DNA of 64,000 nucleotides. Origin: Paraburkholderia tuberum STM678. Lineage in GTDB: Bacteria; Pseudomonadota; Gammaproteobacteria; Burkholderiales; Burkholderiaceae. This document shows positions 27,383 to 37,350 of the stretch, in pieces. Where the stretch lies: positions 143,948 to 207,947 of the forward strand of contig NZ_CADFGP010000010.1 in NCBI RefSeq assembly GCF_902833905.1, written 5' to 3'. Numbering within the stretch: position 1 is the stretch's first letter; each line of letters begins with the position of its first letter. The translations under genes were made by a program, and so were the position numbers. Under the pieces are notes generated by a model. It ran no database searches and was not told where the DNA came from. It saw only the letters and a program-made list of their open reading frames with translations.

Positions 27383-27633
27383 GCGTGCCCATGTGAGGGG
27401 TTGGCCGGTGGATCCTGGACGGGGTCGGCACATTATGTCGGCGTTTGCGCGGGAAAAGAAAGAGGGACACGAACGCGTCGACGGCAGCTTCTGCCGTTCG
27501 CGCACAGTGCGCCAGAAATGGGCATCGACACGGCCGGCCAGCATCTCGCTGCGTCAGGATGCCGAATGAAAATGTAATTTAAATCGAATATTTCGCCCTC
27601 GTCCGGGTCAATCTGCGCAAGGGCGTCGATTTA

Positions 27634-27649
27634 TGCACTTGTATGGTGC
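27634..27649. promoter_or_regulatory. Putative NtrC-binding site upstream of amt
   Basis: TGCACTTGTATGGTGC matches the NtrC consensus (TGCACC-N4/5-TGGTGCA type dyad) closely. It lies about 130 bases upstream of the sigma-54 promoter, the usual distance for an enhancer. Extra half-sites are visible: GGTGCA at 27666-27671 and TGCACC at 27730-27735. Confidence 0.72.
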
Positions 27650-27759
27650 TCTTCCTCTCTGTTAAGGTGCATGACGCGCTCGGCGGCGCATGACTCAGAA
27701 CCCACCGGATACCCATCCCGGTGCCCGATTGCACCGTGTCGACGCGACCAGCACAGCTT

Positions 27760-27775
27760 TGGCCCGCTTCTTGCT
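27760..27775 (+). promoter_or_regulatory. Putative sigma-54 promoter of amt
   Basis: TGGCCCGCTTCTTGCT: GG at -24 (27761-27762) and GC at -12 (27773-27774) with the exact 12-bp phasing, and only one mismatch to TGGCACG-N4-TTGCW. Predicted transcription start near 27786, 28 bases before the amt ATG. Confidence 0.78.
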
Positions 27776-27813
27776 GACATAGCGCACTTTTTTGGCATAA
27801 GCGGGACATATCG

Positions 27814-29001
27814 ATGGAAAGTCTGAAATACGGCGCCGATACCGAGTTTCTTTTGATCGGCGCCGCCATGGTGCTGGCGATGCACGCGGGATTCGCCTTC
27901 CTGGAGCTTGGCACCGTGCGCAAGAAGAATCAGGTGAATGCGCTGGTCAAAATTCTGGTGGACTTCGCGGTCTCGACGATCGCGTACTTCTTCATCGGCT
28001 ACACGATCGCATACGGCGTGCAGTTTTTCGACAGCGCGGCGACGCTCGCCCAGCACAACGGCTATGCGCTCGTGCGCTTTTTCTTCCTGCTGACGTTCGC
28101 CGCCGCGATCCCCGCGATCGTGTCGGGTGGCATCGCCGAGCGCTCCAAGTTCAATCCGCAGCTGTTCGCGACGTTCGTGCTGGTCGGTTTCATCTATCCG
28201 TTCTTCGAAGGCATCGCGTGGAATGACCGCTTCGGCATCCAGGACTGGCTCACGCAGGCTTTCGGTGCGCCGTTCCATGACTTCGCGGGCTCGGTGGTGG
28301 TGCACGCGTTCGGCGGCTGGGTCGCGCTGCCGGCCGTGCTGCTGCTCGGCGCGCGCCACGGTCGCTATCACCGCGACGGCGGTATCGCCGCGCATCCGCC
28401 GTCGAACATTCCGTTTCTCGCGCTCGGCGCATGGGTGCTGACGGTCGGCTGGTTCGGCTTCAACGTGATGAGCTCGCAGACGCTCGACAAGATCAGCGGC
28501 CTCGTCGCGGTCAATTCGCTGATGGCGATGGTCGGCGGCACGCTGAGCGCGTGGTTCGCGGGCCGCAACGACCCGGGCTTCACGTACAACGGCCCGCTCG
28601 CCGGGCTCGTCGCGGTGTGCGCGGGCTCGGACATCATGCATCCGCTCGGCGCGCTGGTCACGGGCGGTATCGCCGGCGTGCTGTTCGTCTACATGTTCAC
28701 CTGCGTGCAGAACCGCTGGCGCATCGACGACGTGCTCGGCGTGTGGCCGCTGCACGGGCTGTGCGGCGCATGGGGCGGCATCGCGGCCGGGATCTTCGGC
28801 ATCCATTCGCTTGGCGGGCTGGGCGGCGTGTCGTTCGCCTCGCAGGTCATCGGCACGCTCGGCGGAATCGTCGTGTCGGGGCTCGGCGGCACGGTCGTGT
28901 ACGGCGTGATCCGCATGACGGTCGGTCTGCGCCTCGACCAGGAAGAGGAATACAACGGCGCCGATCTGTCGATTCACAAGATTTCGGCAACGCCGGAGTG
29001 A
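27814..29001 (+). CDS. amt: Ammonium transporter (Amt family)
   Basis: 395 aa with about eleven membrane helices. Family signatures: [39 protein letters not shown], a first pore His in [14 protein letters not shown] and a second in [19 protein letters not shown] (the twin-His motif). It conducts ammonium/ammonia into the cell at low supply. No cleavable signal peptide is evident, and the C-terminus is short. Unusually no glnK (PII) gene precedes it, although glnK-amtB is the common arrangement. Regulation by nitrogen is supported by the sigma-54 promoter and NtrC-like site. Confidence 0.95.
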   Translation: MESLKYGADTEFLLIGAAMVLAMHAGFAFLELGTVRKKNQVNALVKILVDFAVSTIAYFFIGYTIAYGVQFFDSAATLAQHNGYALVRFFFLLTFAAAIPAIVSGGIAERSKFNPQLFATFVLVGFIYPFFEGIAWNDRFGIQDWLTQAFGAPFHDFAGSVVVHAFGGWVALPAVLLLGARHGRYHRDGGIAAHPPSNIPFLALGAWVLTVGWFGFNVMSSQTLDKISGLVAVNSLMAMVGGTLSAWFAGRNDPGFTYNGPLAGLVAVCAGSDIMHPLGALVTGGIAGVLFVYMFTCVQNRWRIDDVLGVWPLHGLCGAWGGIAAGIFGIHSLGGLGGVSFASQVIGTLGGIVVSGLGGTVVYGVIRMTVGLRLDQEEEYNGADLSIHKISATPE

Positions 29002-29025
29002 ACGAAGGCGGCGCTCGCGGGAAAC

Positions 29026-29054
29026 GGGACAGGCGCGAATCACACGCCTGTCCC
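29026..29054 (+). terminator. Strong stem-loop after amt (terminator-like)
   Basis: Perfect 10-bp stem GGGACAGGCG (29026-29035) / CGCCTGTCCC (29045-29054) with a 9-nt loop, 24 bases after the amt stop. It lacks a T-tract, so it may be a 3'-end protecting or rho-assisted structure rather than an intrinsic terminator. Confidence 0.5.
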
Positions 29055-29087
29055 CAAATGCGCGCGCCGATGTTAGACTTCGCGGCT

Positions 29088-29139
29088 GGAGATGGCATTC
29101 TCCATTAACCGCCCTTGGGGCTGATGATGCCTGCTACGC
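29088..29139 (+). promoter_or_regulatory. Fluoride riboswitch (crcB motif)
   Basis: The 52-nt element follows the crcB-motif consensus: GGAGATGGCAT at the 5' end, AACCGCCC in the middle and GGGGCTGATGATGCC then TACGC at the 3' end. Visible pairings: GGAG/CTCC, GGCAT/ATGCC and GCCC/GGGC, together able to form the fluoride pseudoknot. It lies 74 bases before crcB, which confirms the identity. The stretch between (29140-29182) can fold CCGGTTATGCGG against CCGCAT and AACCGG, a plausible expression platform. Confidence 0.93.
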
Positions 29140-29212
29140 CCGGTTATGCGGACGCGGCATCAACTCGCCCGCATCAACCGGTCTGTCGACATTCCGGTTT
29201 CGATCCTCTTCC

Positions 29213-29593
29213 ATGTATTGGTCTTTTCTCGCTGTCGCGATTGGCGGCGCACTCGGCTCGCTGTTTCGCTGGTTCCTCGGCTTTCGACTTAACCCGGTCT
29301 TTAGCGACCTGCCGCTCGGCACGCTCGCCGCCAACGTGATCGCCGGCTACCTCATCGGCGTGGCGGTCGCGGGCTTCGCGCGTGTGCCCCAGCTCACTCC
29401 GGAATGGCGGCTGTTCGTCATCACCGGTCTGATGGGCGGGCTGTCGACGTTCTCGACGTTCTCCGCGGAGGTCGTGCAACGTCTGCAGGACGGCCGGTTC
29501 GGCTGGGCGGCGGGCGAAGTGGCGATTCACCTGAGCACTTCGCTGATCATGACGATTCTCGGCATCGCGACGGTTTCGTTGCTGGCGCGCTGA
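29213..29593 (+). CDS. crcB: Fluoride channel/exporter CrcB (Fluc)
   Basis: 126 aa with four membrane helices. Signatures: [19 protein letters not shown] at the N-terminus, [15 protein letters not shown] with the conserved Asn, and [17 protein letters not shown], the phenylalanine-box/sodium-site segment. It works as an antiparallel dimer in the inner membrane to expel fluoride. Expression should be fluoride-induced through the riboswitch upstream. No strong ribosome binding site precedes the ATG, compatible with riboswitch control of translation (inference). Confidence 0.96.
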   Translation: MYWSFLAVAIGGALGSLFRWFLGFRLNPVFSDLPLGTLAANVIAGYLIGVAVAGFARVPQLTPEWRLFVITGLMGGLSTFSTFSAEVVQRLQDGRFGWAAGEVAIHLSTSLIMTILGIATVSLLAR

Positions 29594-29664
29594 GGCGCAC
29601 ACGTTGGAGGATCGCGGACGCGGGCTCGAGCCGTTGGCAATCGGGCTAGCGCCCGTTTGCATCT

Positions 29665-29870
29665 GAGCTCGGTGCGAGCCAGCTCGACGATCTCGTCGCC
29701 GCGTCCGTTCAATATCGCACGCAGCATATAAAGGCTGAATCCCTTCGCATGGGCAAGTTCGACCTTCGGAGGCATGGCAAGCTCATGCTTCGATGCGATC
29801 ACATCGACGAGTGCGGGACCGGGATGCGCAAACGCCTGCACCTGGCCGGCAGCGCGTCTCACTGTGTCTT
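29665..29870 (-). pseudogene. 3' remnant of a pyruvate dehydrogenase (quinone)-type gene (poxB-like)
   Basis: Reading leftward: [20 protein letters not shown] then [20 protein letters not shown] and [20 protein letters not shown]. This is the characteristic C-terminal end of PoxB-type thiamine-diphosphate oxidases (HPGPALVDV...MPP...GFSLYMLRA...GRGDE). About 60-65 of roughly 575 codons survive. The upstream part is replaced by the acyltransferase gene, whose 3' end overlaps it by a few bases in another frame. Non-functional. Confidence 0.85.
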
Positions 29871-31115
29871 CGGCACCGACGTCGCAGGCAGCGGCGCGGG
29901 CCGCGCTGCGTCCCAGCGACTCTTCAGCACGCGGCGCAGCCTGGTCCTGAGCGGCAACACGACCCGCTCCTGAAACAGCACCGACATCACCAGCACCAGG
30001 ATCAGATAGACCGGATAGGCGGAAAAATGCACGGGCACCTGGCTTGCCGCCACCCGGCAAACATGCGGTCGATGCACGCATGACAACAGCGAATACGGAA
30101 TGCCAAGCAGCTTCTGCACTTTGAGAAAGCCGATAAATAGCGGGTATTGCAGCGCGAAGATCGACAACGAAGCGTTGCCGAGCCGTCTCGTCCAGGCGGC
30201 CACGCGCGGCGACGCGTTTTGCAGTGTGCTCGCGCAAACAAAAATCACCGCGACTTGCGCGGGCAAGAGTGCGCCGTTGTGAAGAAGTACCTCCCACGAA
30301 CGCATTCCTGCCGTAAACAGAAAAGTGGCGCCGATGAAAAGTGCCCCTGTAGCGGCGAATATGATCCACCGGCAACTCGCGATCATGCCGGTAATGCTTT
30401 CGACGTTCGCCTCGAATATCCCGTAAGCGAGAATGCCCGCCAGAAACTCCGGAAGCCGCACCAGCGGATTGGTATGCAACACACCGATCGGCCACCCCTG
30501 ATACCAGCCGCCTGCAACGACGATCACGGCCGGCAACAGGCTGGCGCCCCACATCGCCATCAGCATCGTGGACTTCCAGCGCATCGACAGCAGGCGTGGC
30601 GCGAGCGCAGGAAACGATAAATAGAAAAAAAACAGCGTCGACAACGACCACGACGGAATGTTGAATGACAGATAAAAGGGATTCCAGGCCTGCAATAACA
30701 GGATCTGTAAAACCGCATTGACCGCCACTTCCACACCGCTCATGGTGTGCACAATCGGCGGTGCTGAATCGAGGTTGCTCAGTTCGGTGTCGAAGGGATG
30801 GGAATTTACCGCCATTAATGCAACGCTCAGCGCTAGCGTAACGATGTGAATGGGATAAATATTGCTAAAACGGTTGATAAAAAACTTCGATGCTGAAACC
30901 TTCATCGCTTCGCCAGTTTTCTTTTCCACCGAAACGTGCGATAGAATGAATCCTGACAGAATAAAGAAGATACTCGTCGCGCAGCCACCGAATTTGAAGA
31001 AGTCGGCCATTGGCATCGCCCTCGCCTCGGGGTAAATGACGAGCGTGTGGAAGACGACCAGATAGCAGGCCAGCAGGAACCGCAGGATGTCCAGCCCCGG
31101 GAGCATCGCCTTCAT
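29859..31115 (-). CDS. Acyltransferase-3 (OafA/YrhL-type) membrane protein
   Basis: 418 aa from ATG 31115, chosen because AAGGAA precedes it at a good distance. Starts [20 protein letters not shown], the family's N-terminal LDxLRfxxA segment, followed by VVFHT (catalytic His), [35 protein letters not shown] and about ten membrane helices. These enzymes O-acylate sugars of lipopolysaccharide, exopolysaccharide or other envelope glycans. The gene and its upstream region are clearly richer in A+T than the neighbours, and it interrupts a poxB-like gene, so recent acquisition is likely. No glycan genes adjoin, so the acceptor is unknown. Confidence 0.85.
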   Translation of the reverse strand: MKAMLPGLDILRFLLACYLVVFHTLVIYPEARAMPMADFFKFGGCATSIFFILSGFILSHVSVEKKTGEAMKVSASKFFINRFSNIYPIHIVTLALSVALMAVNSHPFDTELSNLDSAPPIVHTMSGVEVAVNAVLQILLLQAWNPFYLSFNIPSWSLSTLFFFYLSFPALAPRLLSMRWKSTMLMAMWGASLLPAVIVVAGGWYQGWPIGVLHTNPLVRLPEFLAGILAYGIFEANVESITGMIASCRWIIFAATGALFIGATFLFTAGMRSWEVLLHNGALLPAQVAVIFVCASTLQNASPRVAAWTRRLGNASLSIFALQYPLFIGFLKVQKLLGIPYSLLSCVHRPHVCRVAASQVPVHFSAYPVYLILVLVMSVLFQERVVLPLRTRLRRVLKSRWDAARPAPLPATSVPKTQ

Positions 31116-31589
31116 TTTGTTTTCCTTTTTCTTACATGGAAATATCGCTTCATTGCGTTTCCTTTCATTTTTATATTCTTTGATTTTTAAATTGAAAGCA
31201 TTTACGCGGCTCGATATGCGGAGCATGATTCATGGAGGCGCGGCAACCGGTATGTGCGCTTCCGCACCAATTGCAGCTGCAAAAAAACCCTGTGTGCGAA
31301 GATCGCCCGAAACCAGCGCGCGCGTCTCTCCGCCCGCCATCCCGTTAATGAGAAAACAGTGACAAAATAAATGCGCAGAGCTGCGATGTAAAAAAACGCA
31401 ACCAATAGGCGACCAGCAGTTCTCGCGTGACGTCTTTTGCGCGAGGCGGCAGTTTCTTAAGATTTCACCTGAGCGCTGCTTAATGCGCTGTCACGTTGCT
31501 GAGTCCATGACGACATATCGGCAAGGACAGTCGTGTCTCAGAACACGGTGGACGGAGCTTGGGCAACGCCGGTGAAGAGACGCCACCCT
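31116..31589. other. A+T-rich intergenic stretch, no gene seen
   Basis: From 31116 to about 31230 the DNA is strikingly A+T-rich for this genome and probably holds the acyltransferase promoter. The rest shows no reading frame with coding character and no clear terminator. Confidence 0.45.
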
Positions 31590-31871
31590 TCAAATCGCGC
31601 GGCGAGCTGTTTGCGATAGAGCGAGGCGCTCAGCAGATGACTGCGTGCGTTCGGGCAAGCGAAACCCTCGCATCCGGCGCTCGCGTTCACGCGGGGGTTG
31701 ATGGCTGTTTTCAGCGCGGTTGTTCACGCGCGCGCAGGCCTTGACGAACACGTGCTTCACATTCGCCAGCTCAGGGATCTCTGTTTTCGCGGCCGGGTAG
31801 CTGCGAACCGCGTGGCTGATGACTGACGCCGGGAATCGATGGCCATGGTAGAGCGATTTCGTCTTCTTCAT
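31590..31871 (-). pseudogene. Internally deleted IS6-family transposase
   Basis: The frame from ATG 31871 begins MKKTKSLYHGHRFPASVISH, the N-terminus of IS6/IS26-type transposases (YxGHRFPxxxISHAV). It then jumps directly to KTEIPELANVKHVFVKA and VNNRAENSHQPPRERERRM, the C-terminal part with NRAENSHQPTRxRER. The DDE core of about 130 residues is missing, and the last residues are out of frame. It lies 52 bases downstream of amiE and ends that operon. No intact terminal repeats could be identified by eye. Confidence 0.85.
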
Positions 31872-31923
31872 CACGTCATCGTAGCTGACCAGCGCGCGTG
31901 ACAACGCCCGGCGAACCCAATCC

Positions 31924-32961
<1,038 letters not shown>

Positions 32962-33021
32962 TTAAGTCCCTCAGATCGCAGGCGGACTTCGGGCCGCCCG
33001 CTCCGCTTCAGCACACGCTCA

Positions 33022-33357
33022 CTAGTGGCTGATCATCCATGGTCGTCCTGCCGGCCGTTTGAGTCCGTCCGAAGCCGATCCCGCGAGCTTCGCGCTGCCA
33101 CCCGAGCAGCAACTGCATCCCGCCCGATGACGCAACGGCGCCCCGTCACCGGACTGGCGCGGCGCGTGCTGCGCGCGCTCGTTCGTTGCGTGCGCGGAGC
33201 GCCGTGTATTCGCCATCAAGGCTAGCGACGGCGCGCTGATCACCCGGCCACTCTCCCCTCCGCACTCGGGACAGCGGCAAGGCTTTTCGCGGTCCGCCAT
33301 GCGCCGCATGACGGAAAAGGGACCGCAACTCACGCATTCGAAGTCGTAGATCGGCAT
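33022..33357 (-). CDS. fmdB: FmdB-family zinc-ribbon protein
   Basis: 111 aa from ATG 33357, with GGAGAG upstream. The N-terminus MPIYDFECVSCGPFSVMRRM and CPECGGESGRVISAPSLALM show the FmdB zinc ribbon, with cysteine pairs CVSC and CPEC. The tail adds GCSCCSGG, a second Cys cluster often seen in longer FmdB proteins. FmdB was first described in the Methylophilus amide operon as a putative regulator or maturation factor of formamidase; its exact role is unresolved. Sits between fmdA and amiE, 25 and 72 bases away. Confidence 0.9.
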   Translation of the reverse strand: MPIYDFECVSCGPFSVMRRMADREKPCRCPECGGESGRVISAPSLALMANTRRSAHATNERAQHAPRQSGDGAPLRHRAGCSCCSGGSAKLAGSASDGLKRPAGRPWMISH

Positions 33358-33382
33358 GACAAGCTCTCCTGGTAGCGTTGGC

Positions 33383-34621
33383 TCAGACGTTCGCCAGATC
33401 CGGCGAGCATGGCAAATCCACACCGCCCTTGATGTGCTGGATGGGCCCATCGGCATTCGGGCGAATGTCGAAGTCGAAGATCTGCGTCGGCAGCCACAAG
33501 GTCGCGCACGCATTGGGAATATCGACCACGCCGCTGATATGCCCCTGCACCGGCGCACAACCGAGCAACGAATACGCCTGCGCGCCCGAATAGCCGAACT
33601 TCTTCAGATACTCGATCGCGTTCAGACAAGCCTGGCGATACGCGACCGTCACGTCGAGATAATGCTGAGCGCCCTGCTCGTCGACCGAAATGCCTTCGAA
33701 AATGAGGTAGTCGTTGTAATTCGGCGTGATAGGACTCGGCTGGAATATCGGATTGCGAATTCCGTATTTCGCCATGCCGCCCTTGATCAGATTCACGCGC
33801 ATGTGTACCCAGCCCGCCATTTCGATCGCGCCGCAAAACGAGATCTCGCCGTCGCCCTGGCTGAAGTGCAGATCGCCGACGGAAAGTCCTGCGCCATCCA
33901 CGTAGACGGGGAAGAACACCTTCGAGCCGCGCGACAGATCCTTGATGTCGCAATTACCGCCGTGCTCACGCGGCGGCACGGTGCGCGCCCCTTGCGCCGC
34001 CGCCTTGTCACGCGCGTCGCCCGTGAGTTGCCCCATATGCGCTGTCGCGGCGAACGGCGGATTCGCCAGCGGCGGCACGCGCTCCGGCGCGGTCGCGATC
34101 AGGCCGGTTTCGCGTGCGTTCCAGGTTTCTAGCAGTTTCGGATCAGGCAGGCATCCGATCAGGCCGGGGTGAATCAGACCCGCGAAATTCACGCCTGGAA
34201 TGTGGCGCGAATTCGTGTAGACGCCGTGAAAATCCCAGATCGACTTCTGCGCGGCAGGAAAATGGTCGGTGAGAAAACCGCCGCCATTGGACTTCGAGAA
34301 AAATCCGTTGAAGCCCCACTGGCTCTCGGACTTCGCACCGATGTCGAGCAGGTCCACGACCAGCAGATCGCCGGGTTCCGCGCCATGCACGCCGACCGGG
34401 CCGGACAGAAAATGGACGATCGACAGATCGATGTCGCGCACGTCGTCGGCGCTGTCATCGTTCTTGATGAAGCCGCCGGTCCAGTCGTAGGTTTCGAGGA
34501 TGAAGTCGTCGCCGGGCTTGACCCAGCAAGCCATCGGAATATCCGGGTGCCAGCGGTTGTGCACCTGCGTGTTTTCGTAGGCCGGCTGGTTCAGATCCAC
34601 CTTGATGAGAGTCTCGGGCAT
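33383..34621 (-). CDS. fmdA: Formamidase (FmdA/acetamidase family)
   Basis: 412 aa. N-terminus MPETLIKVDLNQPAYENTQV and NRWHPDIPM, then SGPVGVHGAEPGDLLVVDLL, IPGVNFAGLIHPGLIGCLP, REHGGNCDIKDLSRGSKVFF and HFSQGDGEISFCGAIE: these are the diagnostic blocks of the FmdA/AmdA formamidase-acetamidase family, a zinc-dependent fold unrelated to nitrilases. It converts formamide to formate and ammonia. It therefore gives the operon a second, structurally unrelated amidase besides AmiE. Spacing to urtE is 52 bases and to fmdB 25 bases. Confidence 0.95.
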   Translation of the reverse strand: MPETLIKVDLNQPAYENTQVHNRWHPDIPMACWVKPGDDFILETYDWTGGFIKNDDSADDVRDIDLSIVHFLSGPVGVHGAEPGDLLVVDLLDIGAKSESQWGFNGFFSKSNGGGFLTDHFPAAQKSIWDFHGVYTNSRHIPGVNFAGLIHPGLIGCLPDPKLLETWNARETGLIATAPERVPPLANPPFAATAHMGQLTGDARDKAAAQGARTVPPREHGGNCDIKDLSRGSKVFFPVYVDGAGLSVGDLHFSQGDGEISFCGAIEMAGWVHMRVNLIKGGMAKYGIRNPIFQPSPITPNYNDYLIFEGISVDEQGAQHYLDVTVAYRQACLNAIEYLKKFGYSGAQAYSLLGCAPVQGHISGVVDIPNACATLWLPTQIFDFDIRPNADGPIQHIKGGVDLPCSPDLANV

Positions 34622-34673
34622 TGCGTTCGCTCCATGGTTCGAGGGTCAGTAAATGCGGTTCGGTGCGCCGCAC

Positions 34674-35363
34674 TCATACCGAGAGGTATTCGCGGATGCG
34701 GTCGGTGTCGCCTGCATCGCGGGTGCTTTGATGGACGAAGCGGCCGCCTTCGATCACGAAGAGCCGGTCGGCGACGTCGAGCGCGAAGCTCAACACCTGC
34801 TCGGACACCACGATGGCGATGTTGCGGCTCGTGCGAATCTGATTGAGTGCCTTCGCGATGTCCTTGATGACGGACGGCTGAATGCCCTCGGTAGGCTCGT
34901 CGAGCAGCAACACCTTCGGATCGGTCGCGAGCGCGCGCGCAATCGCGAGCTGCTGTTGCTGGCCGCCCGAGAGGTTGCCGCCCTTGCGCCGTCGCATGTC
35001 GAACAGCACGGGAAAGAGCGCGTAGAGATCGTCGGGCACGAGCTGGCTGCGCGCCTTTTCGAGGCCCGTCTGGATGTTCTCCTCGACGCTCAGCGACGCG
35101 AAGATCTGCCGGCCTTGCGGCACGTAGCCGATCCCTTTCACCACGCGCCGGTAGCTCTCGTCTTTGGACACGTCGGCGCCGCCCACCCGCACCGTGCCGC
35201 GATTGGCGGGCAGCATGCCGATGAGCGCCTTGAAAAGCGTCGTCTTGCCCATGCCGTTGCGGCCCATCACAGCGACGCTTTCGCCGTTCGCCACGGAAAA
35301 TCCGATGCCGTGCAGCACCTCGCTCTGGCCGTAGCTGACCACGAGATCGTCGACTTCCAGCAT
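34674..35363 (-). CDS. urtE: Amide/urea ABC transporter ATPase UrtE-type (LivF-like)
   Basis: 229 aa from ATG 35363 (CGGAGAAC upstream). ABC ATPase signatures: Walker A GRNGMGKTT, Q-loop VPQGRQIF, LSGGQQQQLAIARALATDPK, Walker B LLLDEPTEGIQP and the His/Ser switch region VVSEQV. QQQQLAIARAL and EGIQPSVIKDI are typical of UrtE. One of two ATPases (with UrtD) energising import through UrtBC. The equivalent Methylophilus genes are called fmdDEF and carry short-chain amides and urea, so the substrate here may be amides rather than urea. Confidence 0.93.
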   Translation of the reverse strand: MLEVDDLVVSYGQSEVLHGIGFSVANGESVAVMGRNGMGKTTLFKALIGMLPANRGTVRVGGADVSKDESYRRVVKGIGYVPQGRQIFASLSVEENIQTGLEKARSQLVPDDLYALFPVLFDMRRRKGGNLSGGQQQQLAIARALATDPKVLLLDEPTEGIQPSVIKDIAKALNQIRTSRNIAIVVSEQVLSFALDVADRLFVIEGGRFVHQSTRDAGDTDRIREYLSV

Positions 35364-35383
35364 GATGTGTTCTCCGTGTAAAT

Positions 35384-36127
35384 TCAGTGGCCGAGATAGA
35401 CATCGATCACGCGAGGATCGGATTGCACCTGCGCCATCGGCCCTTCCGCGAGGATCTTGCCTTGATGCATGACCGTGACCTTGTGCGCGATCCGCTCGAC
35501 GAAGGCCATGTCGTGCTCGATCACGATCATCGAGCGATTGCGGCAAATGTGATCGAGCAGTTCCGCTGTGACTTCCCGTTCGCGCGCGCTCATGCCTGCG
35601 ATCGGTTCGTCCAGCATCAGGAGTTCGGGGTCCTGCATCAGTAACATGCCGATTTCCAGCCACTGCTTCTGGCCGTGCGACAGCAGCCCGGCTTCGAGAT
35701 CGAGCGAAGCGGCAAGACCGATCTCATCGGCTACCGCACGCACGCGGTCGGCCACTTCGGCATCCTCGCGATAGGCGAGCGCGCCGAACACGCTGCGTCC
35801 GCGCGGAAACGACACTTCGAGGTTTTGCGCGACGCTCAGGTTTTCGTAGATCGACGGCGTCTGGAACTTGCGGCCGATGCCCTTGCGCACCCGCCGGAAC
35901 TCGGCGAGATTCGTGATTTCCTCGTTGCGGAACTTGATGCTGCCGGCGGTTTCCCTGGTCTTGCCGCAAATCAGATCGAGCAGCGTCGTTTTGCCCGCAC
36001 CGTTCGGGCCGATCACGACGCGCAATTCGCCGCGCTCGAGATAGAGGTTCAACGAATCGATCGCCTTGAAACCGTCGAACGACACGCTCAGATCTTCGAT
36101 CGCAAGCAGAAAGTCAGTGTTGCTCAT
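35384..36127 (-). CDS. urtD: Amide/urea ABC transporter ATPase UrtD-type (LivG-like)
   Basis: 247 aa. Walker A GPNGAGKTT, Q-loop FQTPSIYENLSV, signature LSHGQKQWLEIGMLLMQDPE (the LSHGQKQ variant is characteristic of UrtD), Walker B LLMLDEPIAGMSARE, and the switch in MIVIEHDMAFVE. Cytoplasmic partner of UrtE. Starts 3 bases after the urtC stop, so translation is probably coupled. Confidence 0.93.
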   Translation of the reverse strand: MSNTDFLLAIEDLSVSFDGFKAIDSLNLYLERGELRVVIGPNGAGKTTLLDLICGKTRETAGSIKFRNEEITNLAEFRRVRKGIGRKFQTPSIYENLSVAQNLEVSFPRGRSVFGALAYREDAEVADRVRAVADEIGLAASLDLEAGLLSHGQKQWLEIGMLLMQDPELLMLDEPIAGMSAREREVTAELLDHICRNRSMIVIEHDMAFVERIAHKVTVMHQGKILAEGPMAQVQSDPRVIDVYLGH

Positions 36128-36130
36128 GCG

Positions 36131-37297
36131 TCAGATCTCCTTGTTCGCTGCGCCGAGCCACCGGCGGATACGCGGCCGGGCATGCTCTTCGTAGAGACCC
36201 GCGAGCCCGTTCGGAAAGGCCATCACCACGCCGATGAACATCGCCGCCATCAGATAGAGCCAGAGATTAGGCAGGCTCTCCGAGAACCAGCTTTTGCCGA
36301 GGTTGACGAGAATCGCGCCACACACCGCGCCCACCAGTGACATGCGCCCGCCGACTGCGGCATAGATCACCATCTCGATCGACGGCACGATGCCGACGAA
36401 CGACGGTGACATGAAACCCACCTGCAACGTGAACATTGCGCCACCGACAGCCGCGAGCAGCGCCGCGAGGCAGAACGCGAACACCTTGAACATCGCGACG
36501 TCGTAACCGGAGAAGCGCACGCGGTCCTCCTTGTCGCGCATCGCGAGCAGCAGCGTGCCGAGCTTGCTGCGCTGGACCCAGCGACAGGCGAGCAGCGCGC
36601 CGATCAGCAGCACCGCATTGACGAAATAAAGAACCAGCTTCGCGTGGTCGGTGCGGATGTCCCAGCCGAGCAGCGTGCGCAGATCGGTGATCCCGTTCAC
36701 GCCACCCGTATATCCTTGCTGGCCGATGATCAGCACCGAAAGAATCAAGGCGACCGCCTGCGTGATGATCGCGAAGTACACGCCGCCCACCCGTCGCTTG
36801 AACATCGCATAACCGACGACGAACGCGAGAGCCGTAGGCACCACGAGCACGGCGAGGATCGAGAACGGTAGAGAATGAAACGGCCTCCACCACGTAGGCA
36901 GCGCGGTGAGCTGATTCCAGTCCATGAAGTCGGGAATGCCGGGCGTGGTCTGCGTGTGGGTGGCGGCCGGGTCGGACGCCTCGAGCTTGAGGAACATCGC
37001 CATCGCGTAACCGCCGAGGCCGAAGAACACGCCTTGTCCGAGGCTGAGCACGCCGCCGTAGCCCCACGCGATCACGAGGCCAATCGCCACGAAAGCGTAG
37101 GTGAGGTACTTGCCCATCAGGTTCAAGCGAAACGTATCCAGCACAAGCGGAAACACGACAACGATCAGCACCGCGAGTATCGCGATGCCCACGTAACCCG
37201 ACGCGTCGAGCCGCATCGCGAGCGCGCGCCAGCCTCCCGGCGCGCTGGGACCGGATCGCGGGGAAACGCTCCCCGCCACGGCTTGGATGGGTTCCAT
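36131..37297 (-). CDS. urtC: Amide/urea ABC transporter permease UrtC-type (LivM-like)
   Basis: About 388 aa. Three ATGs are in frame at 37309, 37303 and 37297; I prefer 37297 (MEPIQAVAG) because GGAG sits six bases before it. Eight or more membrane helices: SGYVGIAILAVLIVVVFPLV, YGGVLSLGQGVFFGLGGYAM (the LSLGQGxFFGLGGY permease signature), RRVGGVYFAIITQAVALIL, GITDL, and RFSGYDVAMFKVFAF. Inner-membrane subunit pairing with UrtB. Confidence 0.92.
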   Translation of the reverse strand: MEPIQAVAGSVSPRSGPSAPGGWRALAMRLDASGYVGIAILAVLIVVVFPLVLDTFRLNLMGKYLTYAFVAIGLVIAWGYGGVLSLGQGVFFGLGGYAMAMFLKLEASDPAATHTQTTPGIPDFMDWNQLTALPTWWRPFHSLPFSILAVLVVPTALAFVVGYAMFKRRVGGVYFAIITQAVALILSVLIIGQQGYTGGVNGITDLRTLLGWDIRTDHAKLVLYFVNAVLLIGALLACRWVQRSKLGTLLLAMRDKEDRVRFSGYDVAMFKVFAFCLAALLAAVGGAMFTLQVGFMSPSFVGIVPSIEMVIYAAVGGRMSLVGAVCGAILVNLGKSWFSESLPNLWLYLMAAMFIGVVMAFPNGLAGLYEEHARPRIRRWLGAANKEI

Positions 37298-37350
37298 GTC
37301 CATCTCCATACGAATTAATCAGTGAATGAGCCGTGCACGGCGCCCCGCAC

